From Mycoplasmopsis anatis (GTDB lineage: Bacteria; Bacillota_I; Bacilli_A; Mycoplasmatales; Metamycoplasmataceae): a stretch of 64,000 nucleotides of DNA. Made by a program: the position numbers and the translations under genes. The notes beneath the pieces are model-generated. The model was not told where the DNA came from, made no database searches, and saw only the letters and a list, made by a program, of their open reading frames with translations. The stretch spans positions 496,001 through 560,000 of the forward strand of contig NZ_LR215035.1 of NCBI RefSeq assembly GCF_900660655.1. The letters run 5' to 3'. The number at the start of each line of letters is the position of its first letter. Positions within the stretch are counted from its first letter, which is position 1. This document shows positions 11,481 to 21,506 of this stretch, one piece after another.

Positions 11481-12531
11481 CTTTAAAAACCTCTCTGAAT
11501 TTTTCTAAACGTATTTGTAATTCTTTGCTTAATTCCACTTTTGGTGCTTCTGGGTGTAATAATCAAGTTGCTGCTGAGTGAGATTCACTTATTTTAATAA
11601 GTGGTGGTTCCTTGATAAAATCAATTTCTAGGGCGTAATCATTTCTTGGTGCAAAAGGATCTCCAAGAGGTAAATTATTCATATCTGGAGGTGTACCTTT
11701 AATTGAATAAAGTCTATCTTCTTTGTTTTCTGGAATAGCCGAGATAAGAGCTCATGTATATGGATGAGCCGGTTGAGTAAAGATATCTTTTTTAGTTCCT
11801 CTTTCAACGATTTTTCCGGCATACATAACATAAATGTAATCACAGAATTTAGCAACAACTGAGATGTTATGACTAATTAAAATAATTGAAATGTTCATTT
11901 TTTGCCGAATTTCTTCAAATAGAGCTAGAACACTAGCTTGAACTGTTGGATCAAGAGCAGTGGTTGGTTCGTCAGCAATAATTAACATAGGTTTAAGTGC
12001 AACAACCATTGTAATAACCACTCTTTGTTTCATACCACCACTAAGAGTATGTGGATACATATAAAACACTTGCTCCGCATTCATAATTCCAAATTGTTTA
12101 AGTAAACCAATTAAATATTTTATTTTTTCAGCCTTTGTTTTATTTTTTCAATCTTCATTGTAATTAAGTGCATCAAGAAGTTGTTTACCTATCTTACGAG
12201 TTGGGTTTAATGATGTAAGTGGATCTTGGGGAATATACCCGATTTTACTTCCACGCACTTTTCTTCATTCTCTTTCTCTTTTAAGCTTAGTTAAATCAAC
12301 TCCATTAATTTCCATCACATCAGCACTAGTAAAGGTATTTTCATTAACGTTTATTAACGATTTAGATGTAACACTTTTACCTGAACCTGATTCTCCAACA
12401 AGTCCAACAATTTGTCCTTTTTTAATATTAAGGTCTACACCACGTACAATTGTGATAAATTTATTCTTCTTAAGTTTAAAACTTACTTTTAAGTTTTTAA
12501 CTTTTAATAAAGTTTCTTGTTTTTTATCCAT
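11473..12531 (-). CDS. oppD: Oligopeptide ABC transporter ATP-binding protein OppD1
   Basis: A 352-residue ABC ATPase. Walker A is GLVGESGSGKS near 43-53, the Q-loop YIPQDPLTSLNP, the signature LSGGMKQRVVITM near 155, Walker B MLIIADEPTTALD, and the switch histidine ILISHNIS. The C-terminal oligopeptide/dipeptide ABC domain is present (HPYTWALISAIP, then GTPPDMNNLPLGDPFAPR). The signature GGMKQR is typical of OppD rather than OppF. It begins 9 bp after the oppC1 stop and overlaps oppF1 by 8 bp. Confidence 0.94.
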
Positions 12532-12540
12532 AATATACCC

Positions 12541-13956
12541 CTAGTTTTTACCTTTAATAACTTTTGGATCAAGTGCGTCATGGACACCAAGTGCTATGAA
12601 GTATAGAGAAACAGATATTCCCAATAAAATAAGTGATGGAAGAAGTAATACTCAAATGTTTTCACCTACCTTAGCAACTGCATTTGAAAGAATTGAACCT
12701 AAGTTAGCTTCATTTCCTTGGAAGAACCCTAAGAACGCAAGTGAAGAAACCGAAAGAATAATTGAAGGAATAGCTGAAACAAATGAAGTTGCTATCTTAC
12801 CTATAATTGCAGGAAGCGCATGAGTATAGATTAATCTAGCTTTTTTAGCACCAATAGACTTACTTGCTGTAATATATTCTTCATCTTTGACGGTTATGAT
12901 ATACATTCTAGCTCCACCAACTGAACCAGTTCAACCTGTAAAGATTAGTGAAAAACCTAGAACTATATCACTTGTACCAAAAACTGATACGAATGTCAAA
13001 AGTCAAATTAATGAAGGGGGAGCTGAGAAAATTTCAATTAAACGCATAATGATTGTATCAATTAAACTTCCTGCATGAAAACCTAAATATGAACCAATAG
13101 CCACACCAATAAATGTTTGAATTGTGGCAACTATAATTGCAAGTCTAATTGCTTTTCAAGTACCGATTCAACTACTTGTTCAAATATCAACTCCAACATT
13201 ATCAGTTCCTAAAATAGTATTTATTTGAAAGTTATTGTTTGCTTGAAGAGTCTTGCTCATTCAATCAATAATTTGATCGTTATTCATTGTAGCTAAAAGA
13301 TTACTTTGATCTTTAACAGCAATTAATAATGAGTCAAAAGCTGCATAAGCATTTGGGTTGATTAAAAATGTAGTTGAACCTTTTGTTTCATAAAATTTTA
13401 ATATTGGACTATTAGCAGGACCCATAATTTGTAATAAATTACTACTTAATTGTTTTGAAGTATCAGTATAAGCTAATTTTTGACCTAAAATATCATACAA
13501 TTGCTTAAATCCTGGCTGTTTTGGGTCACTAAGATAATTAAGTAATTGACGTCATTTTTCTAGTGTTAAATCCGATCTCTCAATAGTAATATATTGAGCA
13601 TCTCAAGAATAGATAGATGGAGATAAGTTCTTAACTTGTGGAGTTCCAGTAAGAGTTTTAATTACTTTTCCATTTTCGTCTACTATTGAAATAACTAAAT
13701 TTTTAGCAATACTACTATTTTCAGGGAAAATAGAAGTTGCATTAACAATAATACTTATTAAAAGTATTGCAACAAAAAGAATTAAAAGTGATACAGCAAG
13801 TCAGTTTGTTGAGAAACGCTTAATAATTTCATTAATTAATTTTTTAGGTTTTCCTGCAATATTATTACCTAAATCAGAAGAGTTATTATGTTTTACTAAT
13901 GATTTAGTTAACAATGGATTTAGTTTATATTTTTCATTAAATTCATTAGCATTCAT
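12541..13956 (-). CDS. oppC: Oligopeptide ABC transporter permease OppC1 with large external domain
   Basis: A 471-residue permease. One membrane helix near 50-70 is followed by about 190 residues that should lie outside the cell, then five helices of the BPD_transp_1 domain. The EAA-type loop is present (EYITASKSIGAKKARLIYTHALP). The end ALGVHDALDPK is typical of OppC. Ordinary OppC, including OppC2 in this window (340 residues), lacks the long external segment. AGGAGG lies 8 bases before the ATG, which overlaps the oppB1 stop codon (TAATG). Confidence 0.92.
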
Positions 13957-15143
13957 TATAAATCCTCCTTAATTTTGTACATTTTATTTCTTTGGTGTTT
14001 GATTTTAAGTTTAGTAATAAAGTCAAATCCTGAATTGCTTCCGTATTTAATTCTTGGATCAAGAATGGTGTATGAAACGTCCACAATAATTGAAGTAAAT
14101 AATCCTAATGCTGTAAATAACACAGTACTGAACATAATTAAATTAATTTCACCAGTTGGAAAGGCTTGAATAAGAGCTTTAGAAATTCCGGGAACATTTC
14201 AGTAGGTTTCAACTATAAAACTACCACTAAGAAGTCCTATATATGATGGAATAAATACTGCGGCAAGAGGAATTGAGATATTTCTTAAAACATACTTGAA
14301 GAAAATTTCAACATTCCCAATTCCTTTTGTTTTAGCAATTAAAACATAATTTGAAGTTAAAACTGTAATAATTTGGTTTCTTGTAAATGAAATATATCCC
14401 GAAAGAGAACCTAGCACAATAACTAAAATAGGTGGAGTTCATGAAAGAACAAATTGTCCTGTTGTATAAATACTTAGATCATTTTCACTTTCTGGATTTA
14501 AGAATCTTGGTGCTACACCAAAGTATTTAAGCATAAAACTAATTACAATTGGAGCAATAATAAATGATGGTAATGCAACGAAAATTAGTGTAAATGCATT
14601 GATAAATGAATCAAATAATGATCCTCTTTTATATCCAGCAAAAATTCCTAAAGTAACTCCGATCAATGCGCTTATAACAAATGAAGGTAAACTGATAATT
14701 AAACTAAATTTAATATATTTAAAGTAAAATTCAGGAATAGTATTTGATTTTGTATTTGCAAATATTGAATCATTATATGGAAGTCCAAAAGGTCTTTCTT
14801 TATCAAATAAATCTGCAATTCAATATCCAAATCTTAATAATGGGTTCATTTTTTGATCAATTCAATGGTCTTTAACTCATGGATCATTTCAATCTTCTAT
14901 TTTATAAGGAATCAAGTGATGAATAACCGATTTTTCAAAAAGAGGTTTGGCAATATCGTAAATGTTACCTTTATCAGTAGCACCTCCAGAATTATTTCTA
15001 TCACCACTAGTGGTTATGGCTGCTTCAAATTGTTTAACAAATGGATTATCACTAAATATATCTACTGTAAGATAAACAACAAATACAATGATAACCAAAG
15101 TTAAAAGGGCAAAACCAAGACGTTGTAGGATGTATTTAGTCAT
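13956..15143 (-). CDS. oppB: Oligopeptide ABC transporter permease OppB1
   Basis: A 395-residue inner-membrane permease beginning MTKYILQRLGFALLTLVIIV, a standard OppB N-terminal helix. A loop of about 100 residues outside the membrane and then five helices follow. The coupling loop reads LIAKTKGIGNVEIFFKYVLRN. I took the ATG at 15143, preceded by AAAGGAAAA, rather than an in-frame ATG at 15170 that lies next to a palindrome. It pairs with OppC1 to form the peptide channel. Internal TGA codons encode Trp. Confidence 0.92.
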
Positions 15144-15170
15144 CTTTTTTCCTTTCTCTTTTAAATGCAA

Positions 15171-15198
15171 TAAACAATTAGCAATTGCTAATTGTTTA
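15171..15198 (-). promoter_or_regulatory. Perfect 28-bp palindrome between oppA1 and oppB1
   Basis: A perfect self-complementary sequence with half-site TAAACAATTAGCAA fills the gap between the oppA1 stop and the oppB1 start. As RNA it forms a long hairpin without a good T tract. Such intercistronic hairpins in opp operons commonly protect the binding-protein mRNA or reduce readthrough, so OppA is made in excess. This role is inferred. Confidence 0.55.
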
Positions 15199-15210
15199 AA
15201 ACATTATTTA

Positions 15211-18087
15211 TTATAAATTTGTTTTAATATTTCAAACTGCCATTGGACCATCAGTTGCTGGAATAATATAGTATGGATTAACAATTCTTTTAATGAATTT
15301 ATCACCCGCTACAGCTCCGCTTCCATCAAATGCTGGTAATTGAGTATTTCCAATTTCTCTAACAAGAGCAACCGCTTGTTCATCATTCAAATGATTTGAT
15401 TGATAATTTAATCAAAACTCAGCGCTAATAGTATTTAGTGAATCATATTGATTTCTTTCAGCAGCTGGAATTAATGAAAATTCTTTAGTTTCTGGGTTAT
15501 ATTTATATTGTCCTAAGTATGCACCTAAGTTATTAGCATCTTCAAGAGATAATGTAGGTCATACCTCAACTGGAATAGATAATTTTTTAGTTTTTGCATA
15601 TTTAACAAAAGCTAATCCTGCTTTAACTAATTCAGGGAATGATTTCTCTAATTTTGTTTTATATTCATTATCTGTTGCAATAAGTGCAAAAAGATTGTGT
15701 AATTTCATTGCATTATTATATCCATCAAATCCTGAACCTATTCTTTCATAGTCATAAGTTCAACCTGAATATAATACAGGTGAGATAGAATTATAAGCAG
15801 CAAAGAATTTATACAATTTATCTCTAACCTGATCGTCACTAAGTCTAGTTTCTTGGAATTCAATTTGTAAACGACCTTTTTTATCTAATCTATTTCAAAC
15901 TTCAACAATTCCCTTGTTTGCTTCGATATATGTAGCAAGCATGTTTGAATATCTTCAAGGAATAGTGATTTGAACTTTTTCATTAGTAAATCCTTTTTCT
16001 GCATAAACTCTATCCAATAATGCAGTCATTTTTTCGCTTAATTCATCAAAAATAACTGATTGATATTTTTTAGAATTTTCTACACCGAATGTTCTATTGT
16101 CATCAACTCTCATAAATTCTTGATTATTCAATTCATTAAATCTATATCTTTCACCAGTTTGTGAGTCAACCACGAATGTTTTTGTTACTTCATCATAGTA
16201 ATCAAGTAATGTATTTGAAGTCTTATCATTAATTGGTGAAGCTGAGGCAAATGAGTTATTTCATGGTTTAACTGGGTTATCTGGATTTATTGTGTTAAAT
16301 ATAGCTCCTAAATTTAGTGCTGAAAGTAAAATTGTTTTAAATTCAATTCCTGTACCAGCTGTTGATTGTTTTAGCACATCTCCAACACTAACATATGTTT
16401 TAGAACTTGTACCTTCAGATCTGATAACTGATTTTGAGTTATTCAATTCTTTAACATTATATCCGTATAAAACATCATAAAATACCGAGTTCCCTTGCAT
16501 ATAAGCTAATCAAGAGTTATCAGCTCCAGGAACTGGTGCTAAAGATCAGAAAGTATTTCTTGTAATAGAATCTTTATTTCCTGCTTGAACATAGTCATAA
16601 CTAATATCTTGAGCTAATTTTTTAGCTTCAGAGTTTAATTCGTTAATTCTAATAGTAGGCGATGAACCGCTGATGAAGTTATTTGAAATTGTATTAATTC
16701 AGATACTTGGATCAGATGGTGCTTGAGAGTATTGTTCTGAGAATGTTTTAATAGTTGAACTAGCATTTACTCATTCTTTATCATGATAATGTGTATTTAC
16801 TTTGTAATTTACATATAATGAATTTGGATTATATCCTGAAGAGTAATATCTAGATGAGAATAAAGTGTTATCAATGCTTGTCCCATATCAGAATAGACCT
16901 GATTCTTTAACACTTCCTTCTGGTAAGTTTGCAATAGTTGTTTTGATATCTTCAACTTTTGCAGATTTTGATTGAATTTGATATACATCTTTATTTGAAG
17001 CATTTTCAATAATGTATTGACTTGGTGCCGCGATAAAACTTGAATCATCAAGCAATTTAGGCAAGTACTCAACAAATTTAGGATCTCTAGACTCATCTAA
17101 TACATTAAATGTAAAGTATGAATTACCTTGTTCATCAACTCTAACGGATTTAGAAGGGTCTACTAAATCATCAAATGAAACGTTGAATAACTCAAATAAG
17201 TATTTATTAGTGAATGATGATGGTTCATCATTAGTAAAAGTAGTTGGTGCATTATTAAATTGAGTTGAAATTAATTTATCAGTTTCTATTGAACTACCAT
17301 GTGAACGTCTATAACTTGCATCTGCATAAACTAATGTTCTAAGAGCACTCATTCTAAAGTCATCAGCAACAACTTTGTATTTAGTTTCATTACCATTTTT
17401 ATCTACTCATTTTTGGTTAGGTCTAATTCTGAAACTCAATTTTGTAGCTTTAGCTAAATCGCTCATAAATTCTTTAGAGTTAATAGATTTAACATTTGAA
17501 CTAATACCTTTAACAACAGATTGTTTCCATCCTTTAGTTACGTCTTCATTTAATTCATTTGATACTGAATCAATGTCATCGTTGTCGTATACTTTTCAAT
17601 TACCATCAACTCATAATAAAATTTGATCAGCTAAGTCAAATTGCATCTTTTTAATAGATGGTCTTAAAATAATTGTTGTTTCCTCAACATTTAAACCATT
17701 AATTTTGGTTTTAGTTTCATAAACTGCTTTACCAACGTATGAATACTCAAGAAGCTTTCCAAATACCGATTCACTAATAGTACCACTTAATGTTCCTGAA
17801 AGCATTGAAGAGTCAAATGGATATGCACCTTCTGAATATGAACTGTTAAAGTATTGTGTGTAAAGTCCATTACTTGCAGCTAATTTTAATTCTTGTTTTA
17901 ATGAAGGATTAATTTGTTCTGCAGCTAATTTATTGGTTCATCCTTTGTTTGTTACAGTAAGAGAAGTCTCAACATTTGTTTCAACTTTTGGTTTTTCTTC
18001 TTTTTTAGAGTTTGAACAGCTAGCAGAAAGAAAGGCTAGAGGTCCAACTGCAATAGTAGCAGAAGTTAAAAGTAGTCTTTTTTTCAT
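15211..18087 (-). CDS. oppA: Substrate-binding lipoprotein OppA1
   Basis: A 958-residue surface lipoprotein, first gene of the opp1 operon. The signal peptide ends in the lipobox FLSASC, with Cys24 as the lipid-modified residue. A charged linker follows (NSKKEEKPKVETNVETS). The rest has no short motif I can cite, but its length fits mycoplasma OppA proteins, and its position just before oppB1-C1-D1-F1 supports a peptide-binding role. AAGGAG precedes the ATG. Many Trp residues come from TGA. The gene lies 44 bp after a riboswitch terminator, so its transcription is likely controlled by lysine. Confidence 0.88.
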
Positions 18088-18130
18088 TTTTTCTCCTTAA
18101 GTCAAATTGTTATGAAAGTACACAATTATT

Positions 18131-18174
18131 GAAAATAAAAAAGTTTTGCGACTTTAACTTCGCAAAACTTTTGA
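18131..18174 (-). terminator. Riboswitch-controlled terminator before oppA1
   Basis: The arms AAAAGTTTTGCGA and TCGCAAAACTTTT form a perfect 13-bp stem, followed on the minus strand by TTTTTTATTTTC. The loop and stem base contain CGAAGTTA (18155-18162), the exact complement of the 3' strand of the aptamer's P1 helix (18209-18216), so the hairpin competes with an antiterminator. Confidence 0.88.
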
Positions 18175-18372
18175 TATAAATAATATTTATAATATCATAA
18201 AGAATTGTCGAAGTTATAGCACCAATGGTTTACCAAAGAATAAAAATCTTTTATGCTTTTTTATCAACAGTCTTGATTGCCATCAAGAGAGTTTCGGCCT
18301 TTATACCCTTTCTATAGTTTCTAAGCACGCCTGCTCCGCTATATACTATTGTTAGAGGCTCCTCTATAACTC
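18135..18372 (-). promoter_or_regulatory. Lysine-riboswitch-like leader of oppA1 (copy A)
   Basis: Read on the minus strand, the leader has the lysine-aptamer landmarks in order: P1 5' strand AGTTATAGAGGAGCC, the AATAGTA element, the GAAAGGG motif, GGCCGAAA, and the closing GGTGCTATAACTTCG that re-forms P1 (18211-18219 with 18364-18372). The expression platform is an intrinsic terminator. The P1 3' strand TAACTTCG is an exact complement of CGAAGTTA in the terminator, giving an antiterminator when ligand is absent. Known lysine riboswitches of this type shut off lysine synthesis or uptake genes; here the target is a peptide importer. Ligand identity is inferred from the conserved core only. 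Confidence 0.82.
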
Positions 18373-18689
18373 AATCACAGAGACATCTAATAATTGTGTG
18401 TCTGTTGCAAATATTTTTTATTTTATTAAACAAATCAGACACAAAACTAAATTCAAATAAAATTATTTGAAAACTTAATCTTGTTAATAATCCGATTTAT
18501 ATTAAATTTCATAACGTAATTATTATAATGATTTTTTATTTTTTCCAAACTATTTTTTATACTATTTTCTTCCTATAAATTTTCTAAGTTGATGAATAAC
18601 TTAGATTTCATAAATATTTGATAGTTAATTGTTAAATATAATTATTTTAGTTAGCTTTAATTAACATATAACTATGGGAAAATAATTGA
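18373..18689 (-). other. Intergenic region upstream of riboswitch A
   Basis: No gene is visible. On the minus strand a TATAAT box (near 18527-18534) may start the oppA1 transcript, about 150 bases before the aptamer. An inverted repeat TTGTGTCTG / CAGACACA brackets an AT-rich loop near 18397-18447. A TCTAAGTT / AACTTAGA hairpin near 18582-18606 lies downstream of the lipoprotein stop but has no T tract, so it is a weak terminator candidate. Confidence 0.35.
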
Positions 18690-19943
18690 TTATTTTATAC
18701 CTGCGATTTTCATTTTTCTATTAAAAATTTCAACATTACTATCACTTGAAAATTGAACTTGGATCTCCTTCATAGCAGCTACTTTTTCTTTATTACCTAA
18801 AACTAATTCTACGTTTTCATTAGTTAAATATTTTTCATCAGAAAGAAGAAGATCAATTGTAAAAATATAACTAGAAAGATTGTATCTATTTACTTTTTGT
18901 GAGTCATCTCTTAATTTAGTAATAAAAGTTAAATTACTTACATTACCAAGATCATCAGTATTTGTTACAAAATAATCTCTAAGAAGTTGGGCACGAGCAT
19001 CAGTAAGTTTAGAAATTAATAACCTATCATTTTCTGTAAGTGATCTATTATTTACAGGGTTTACACTTTGATTTACAAATGCTAAGGTTTCATTTCTATT
19101 TTTTGAGTATGAAAGACCTAAATACGTATCATCTGAAGCTACTGTATTAACAGATGGTGATTTTCTTAAAGTTTTTAATGTTACTTTGGTCTTAACAACT
19201 TGAAAATTATTTGTTTGACCTGCAATAACTTTTGGATTAGCTTCGACTAATTCATAGCCTTTAGGAACATTATCAAAATTAACAACATCATTTTCTGACA
19301 TCATGAATGTTAATGTATAAATAGCTTGATTGTTATAAATGTAATTTAAAACTGTAGATTTTTGTTGATTAGTTTCAGTTGTTTCTGGTTGAGTTGGTTG
19401 AGCTACATCTGGATTAGTTGTATTTCCATTTTCTGTACCAGTTGAAGGGTTTTCGGGTTGTTCTGGATTTGTAACTTCAGGTTTTTCTGGTTGAGTTGGT
19501 TGAGTTTCACTTGGATTAGTTGTATTTCCATTTTCTGTACCAGTTGAAGGATTTTTGGGTTGTTCTGGAGTACTTGGTTTTGTTTCGCCTGGGTTAGTTG
19601 TACTTCCGTTTTCTGTTCCGGTTGAAGGATTTTCAGGTTGTTCAGGTGTAGTAGTTTCAGGTTGGTTAGGTTTTGTTTCGCCTGGGTTAGTTGTACTTCC
19701 AGTTTCTGTACCAGTTGAAGGATTTTCTGGTTCTGTCGGTGTTGTTCCTGGTTGTTCAGGAGTACTTGGTTTTGTTTCGCCTGGGTTAGTTGTACTTCCG
19801 TTTTCTGTACCATTTGATGGGTTTGATGGGTTTGATGGTTCTTCTTCCTTTTTGGTATTTGAACATGCAGCAGAAATCGCGAACAATGCAGTAGATGATA
19901 ATATTGAACCAACTAACAATAATTTATTTTTTATTTTTTTCAT
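18690..19943 (-). CDS. Repeat-rich surface lipoprotein 2
   Basis: A 417-residue predicted lipoprotein. The signal peptide ends FAISAAC with lipid-modified Cys27, followed by SNTKKEEEPSNPSNPSNG. Residues about 37-190 are imperfect tandem repeats built on NPSTGTENGSTTNPGETKP plus Pro/Glu/Thr linkers. The C-terminal half (about 195-417) looks globular and is homologous to that of the gene upstream (IFTIDLLLSDEKYL against IFTIDFVLKNPNYL). GGAGAAATT precedes the ATG. It begins 10 bp after the paralogue, so both are probably one transcript under riboswitch B. Repeat-bearing lipoproteins in mycoplasmas are usually variable surface antigens; the molecular function is unknown. Confidence 0.85.
   Translation of the reverse strand: MKKIKNKLLLVGSILSSTALFAISAACSNTKKEEEPSNPSNPSNGTENGSTTNPGETKPSTPEQPGTTPTEPENPSTGTETGSTTNPGETKPNQPETTTPEQPENPSTGTENGSTTNPGETKPSTPEQPKNPSTGTENGNTTNPSETQPTQPEKPEVTNPEQPENPSTGTENGNTTNPDVAQPTQPETTETNQQKSTVLNYIYNNQAIYTLTFMMSENDVVNFDNVPKGYELVEANPKVIAGQTNNFQVVKTKVTLKTLRKSPSVNTVASDDTYLGLSYSKNRNETLAFVNQSVNPVNNRSLTENDRLLISKLTDARAQLLRDYFVTNTDDLGNVSNLTFITKLRDDSQKVNRYNLSSYIFTIDLLLSDEKYLTNENVELVLGNKEKVAAMKEIQVQFSSDSNVEIFNRKMKIAGIK
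19370..19835 (-). repeat. Proline/threonine-rich tandem repeats in lipoprotein 2
   Basis: About five imperfect units contain the core NPSTGTENG(S/N)TTNP, separated by linkers of variable length such as PEQP and TQPEKPEVTNPEQP. The nucleotide repeats are similar to those of the neighbouring gene (20521-21084), so recombination within and between the two genes is possible. Confidence 0.85.
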
Positions 19944-19953
19944 AATTTCTCCA

Positions 19954-21210
19954 TTATTTTAGTAATTTATATAATCTATCCTCTAGTACAACAATACTAT
20001 CTAATTGTGATCATTGACTAGGAGTTTTAGTTCTATCACCAACGATAAAATATAAATTTTCTTTGCTTAAGTAATTTGGATTTTTTAACACAAAATCAAT
20101 TGTAAAGATGAATTTAGAAATCATAATAGGATAAATAAAACTTTCTTCATTAATGATTTTTTGTTTTAATTGATAAGCATTATATTCTTGAAAAATTACT
20201 TTTTGAGGTGAATTGTAGGCAAGAGATATAAGTTTTTGTCTTTCTTTTACAAGTTCATCATAAACATTTCTTTGTTCTTCGTTTAAATTATCAATAAAAT
20301 CAACTTTTTCAACCACAGAATTAATTAAATATTGGTTGTTAACGTATTGACCTGATTCATTTTTTTCTTTAACGTATGTAATCACTCTATAACTCATTCT
20401 ATCTTCTGTATTATTTGAATTTTCATATGTAACAAGTGGTTGTATTCTTAATCTAGTAAGTTTTTTAAATTCTACTGGTTTATTATCAGTTGAGTTTTCA
20501 GTTGTAAAATTACTATTTTCTCCATTATTTGAAGGTGATTCAGGTTGTTCAGGTGTACTTGGATTAGTTGTACTTCCAGTTTCTGTACCAGTTGAAGGAT
20601 TTTCTGGTTGCTCAGGTGTAGTAGTTTCACCAGTTTCAGGTTGATTAGGTTGAGTTTCGCCTGGGTTAGTTGTGCTTCCGTTTTCTGTACCAGTTGAAGG
20701 ATTTTTTGGTTCTACTGGATTTGTAACTTCAGGATTTTCGGGTTGACTTGGTTGAGTTTCGCCTGAGTTAGTTGTGCTTCCGTTTTCTGTACCAGTTGAA
20801 GGATTTTTTGGTTCTACTGGATTTGTAACTTCAGGATTTTCGGGTTGACTTGGTTGAGTTTCACCTGGGTTAGTTGTGCTTCCGTTTTCTGTACCGGTTG
20901 AAGGATTTTCTGGTCCTACTGGATTTGTAACTTCAGGATTTTCGGGTTGACTTGGTTGAGTTTCACCTGGGTTAGTTGTGCTTCCGTTTTCTATACCAGT
21001 TGAAGGATTTTCGGGTTGACTTGGTTGAGTTTCGCCTGGGTTAGTTGTGCTTCCACTTTCTGTACCATTTGAAGGATTTTCCGGATTTTGAGGTTTTTCA
21101 GGTTTTACAACTTCCTTTTTATCGCATGAAGCGGCTACTGAAACTAAAGAAAGAGCAGTAATAGGTGTACTTAAAATTGTTATTAGTTTAATTTTTGATT
21201 TAATTTTCAT
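19954..21210 (-). CDS. Repeat-rich surface lipoprotein 1
   Basis: A 418-residue predicted lipoprotein with lipobox SVAASC (Cys29). A TGA at 20011 is read as Trp, and the protein ends ...DRLYKLLK at TAA 19954. Residues 43-230 hold near-identical 34-residue repeats (ENPSTGTENGSTTNPGETQP plus SQPENPEVTNPVEP). The C-terminal 190 residues are homologous to those of lipoprotein 2. GGAGG lies 5 bases before the ATG. A lysine-riboswitch-like leader and its terminator precede it by about 20 bases. It is likely a size-variable surface protein; binding of peptide or lysine is only a guess from its regulation. Confidence 0.87.
20521..21084 (-). repeat. 102-bp tandem repeats in lipoprotein 1
   Basis: Four complete 34-codon units (residues 67-202) and two partial units encode ENPSTGxENGSTTNPGETQP-type repeats. 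The middle units differ at only a few positions (for example NPGE against NSGE, VGP against VEP), which suggests recent expansion and possible length variation by slippage or recombination. Confidence 0.9.
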
Positions 21211-21228
21211 ATGCCTCCTTGTGTTATA

Positions 21229-21271
21229 AGAAATAAAAAAGTTTTACGGTTTATATCTCCGCAAAACTTAT
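21229..21271 (-). terminator. Riboswitch-controlled terminator before lipoprotein 1
   Basis: The arms AAGTTTTGCGG and CCGTAAAACTT (one G-U pair) are followed by TTTTTTATTTC on the minus strand. The loop sequence CGGAGATATA (21252-21261) can pair with the P1 3' strand TATAACTTCG (21296-21305), so the same antiterminator switch exists as in copy A. Confidence 0.85.
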
Positions 21272-21460
21272 GAATTATACATTTCATATGTTTAACGAAG
21301 TTATAGCACCAATGGATTTACCAAAGAATAAAAATCTTTTATGCTTTTTTATCAACAATTTTAATTGCCATTAAAATCATTTCGGCCTTTATACCCTTTC
21401 AATAGTGTCATTGCACGCCTGCTGGACTATCTACTATTGTTAAAAGCTCCTCTATAACAT
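21231..21460 (-). promoter_or_regulatory. Lysine-riboswitch-like leader of the lipoprotein pair (copy B)
   Basis: The copy has the same ordered landmarks as copy A: GTTATAGAGGAGC, AATAGTAGAT, TTGAAAGGG, GGCCGAAA and closing GGTGCTATAAC. P1 is formed by 21450-21459 with 21298-21307. Loop regions differ from copy A, but the core and helices are kept. The platform terminator has changed sequence while keeping both hairpin and antiterminator pairing. It sits directly before the ribosome-binding site of lipoprotein 1. Transcription of both lipoproteins should stop early when ligand is bound. Confidence 0.82.
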
Positions 21461-21477
21461 CTTTAAATTATGGACTT

Positions 21478-21506
21478 ATTATATAATAAAATTTATTAAT
21501 TGAAAA
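21478..21506 (-). promoter_or_regulatory. Promoter of riboswitch B transcript
   Basis: On the minus strand TTTTCA (21501-21506) and TATAAT (21478-21483) are spaced by 17 bases and predict a start near 21471, about ten bases before the aptamer. The -35 hexamer lies inside the 13-bp target duplication (21499-21511) of IS30 copy 2, so the insertion landed exactly at the promoter edge but kept both boxes. Confidence 0.55.

Noticed and set aside
18211-18372. T-box leader
   Set aside because: No AGGGUGGNACCGCG T-box sequence or specifier loop is present; the core elements fit the lysine aptamer instead.
19403-19962. Open frames in other frames over the lipoprotein repeats, on both strands
   Set aside because: They are shadows of the repeated codons, have no ribosome-binding site, and lie over a well-supported lipoprotein gene.
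20521-21084. CRISPR array
   Set aside because: The repeats are 102 bp, contiguous, in-frame and coding, without spacers or cas genes.
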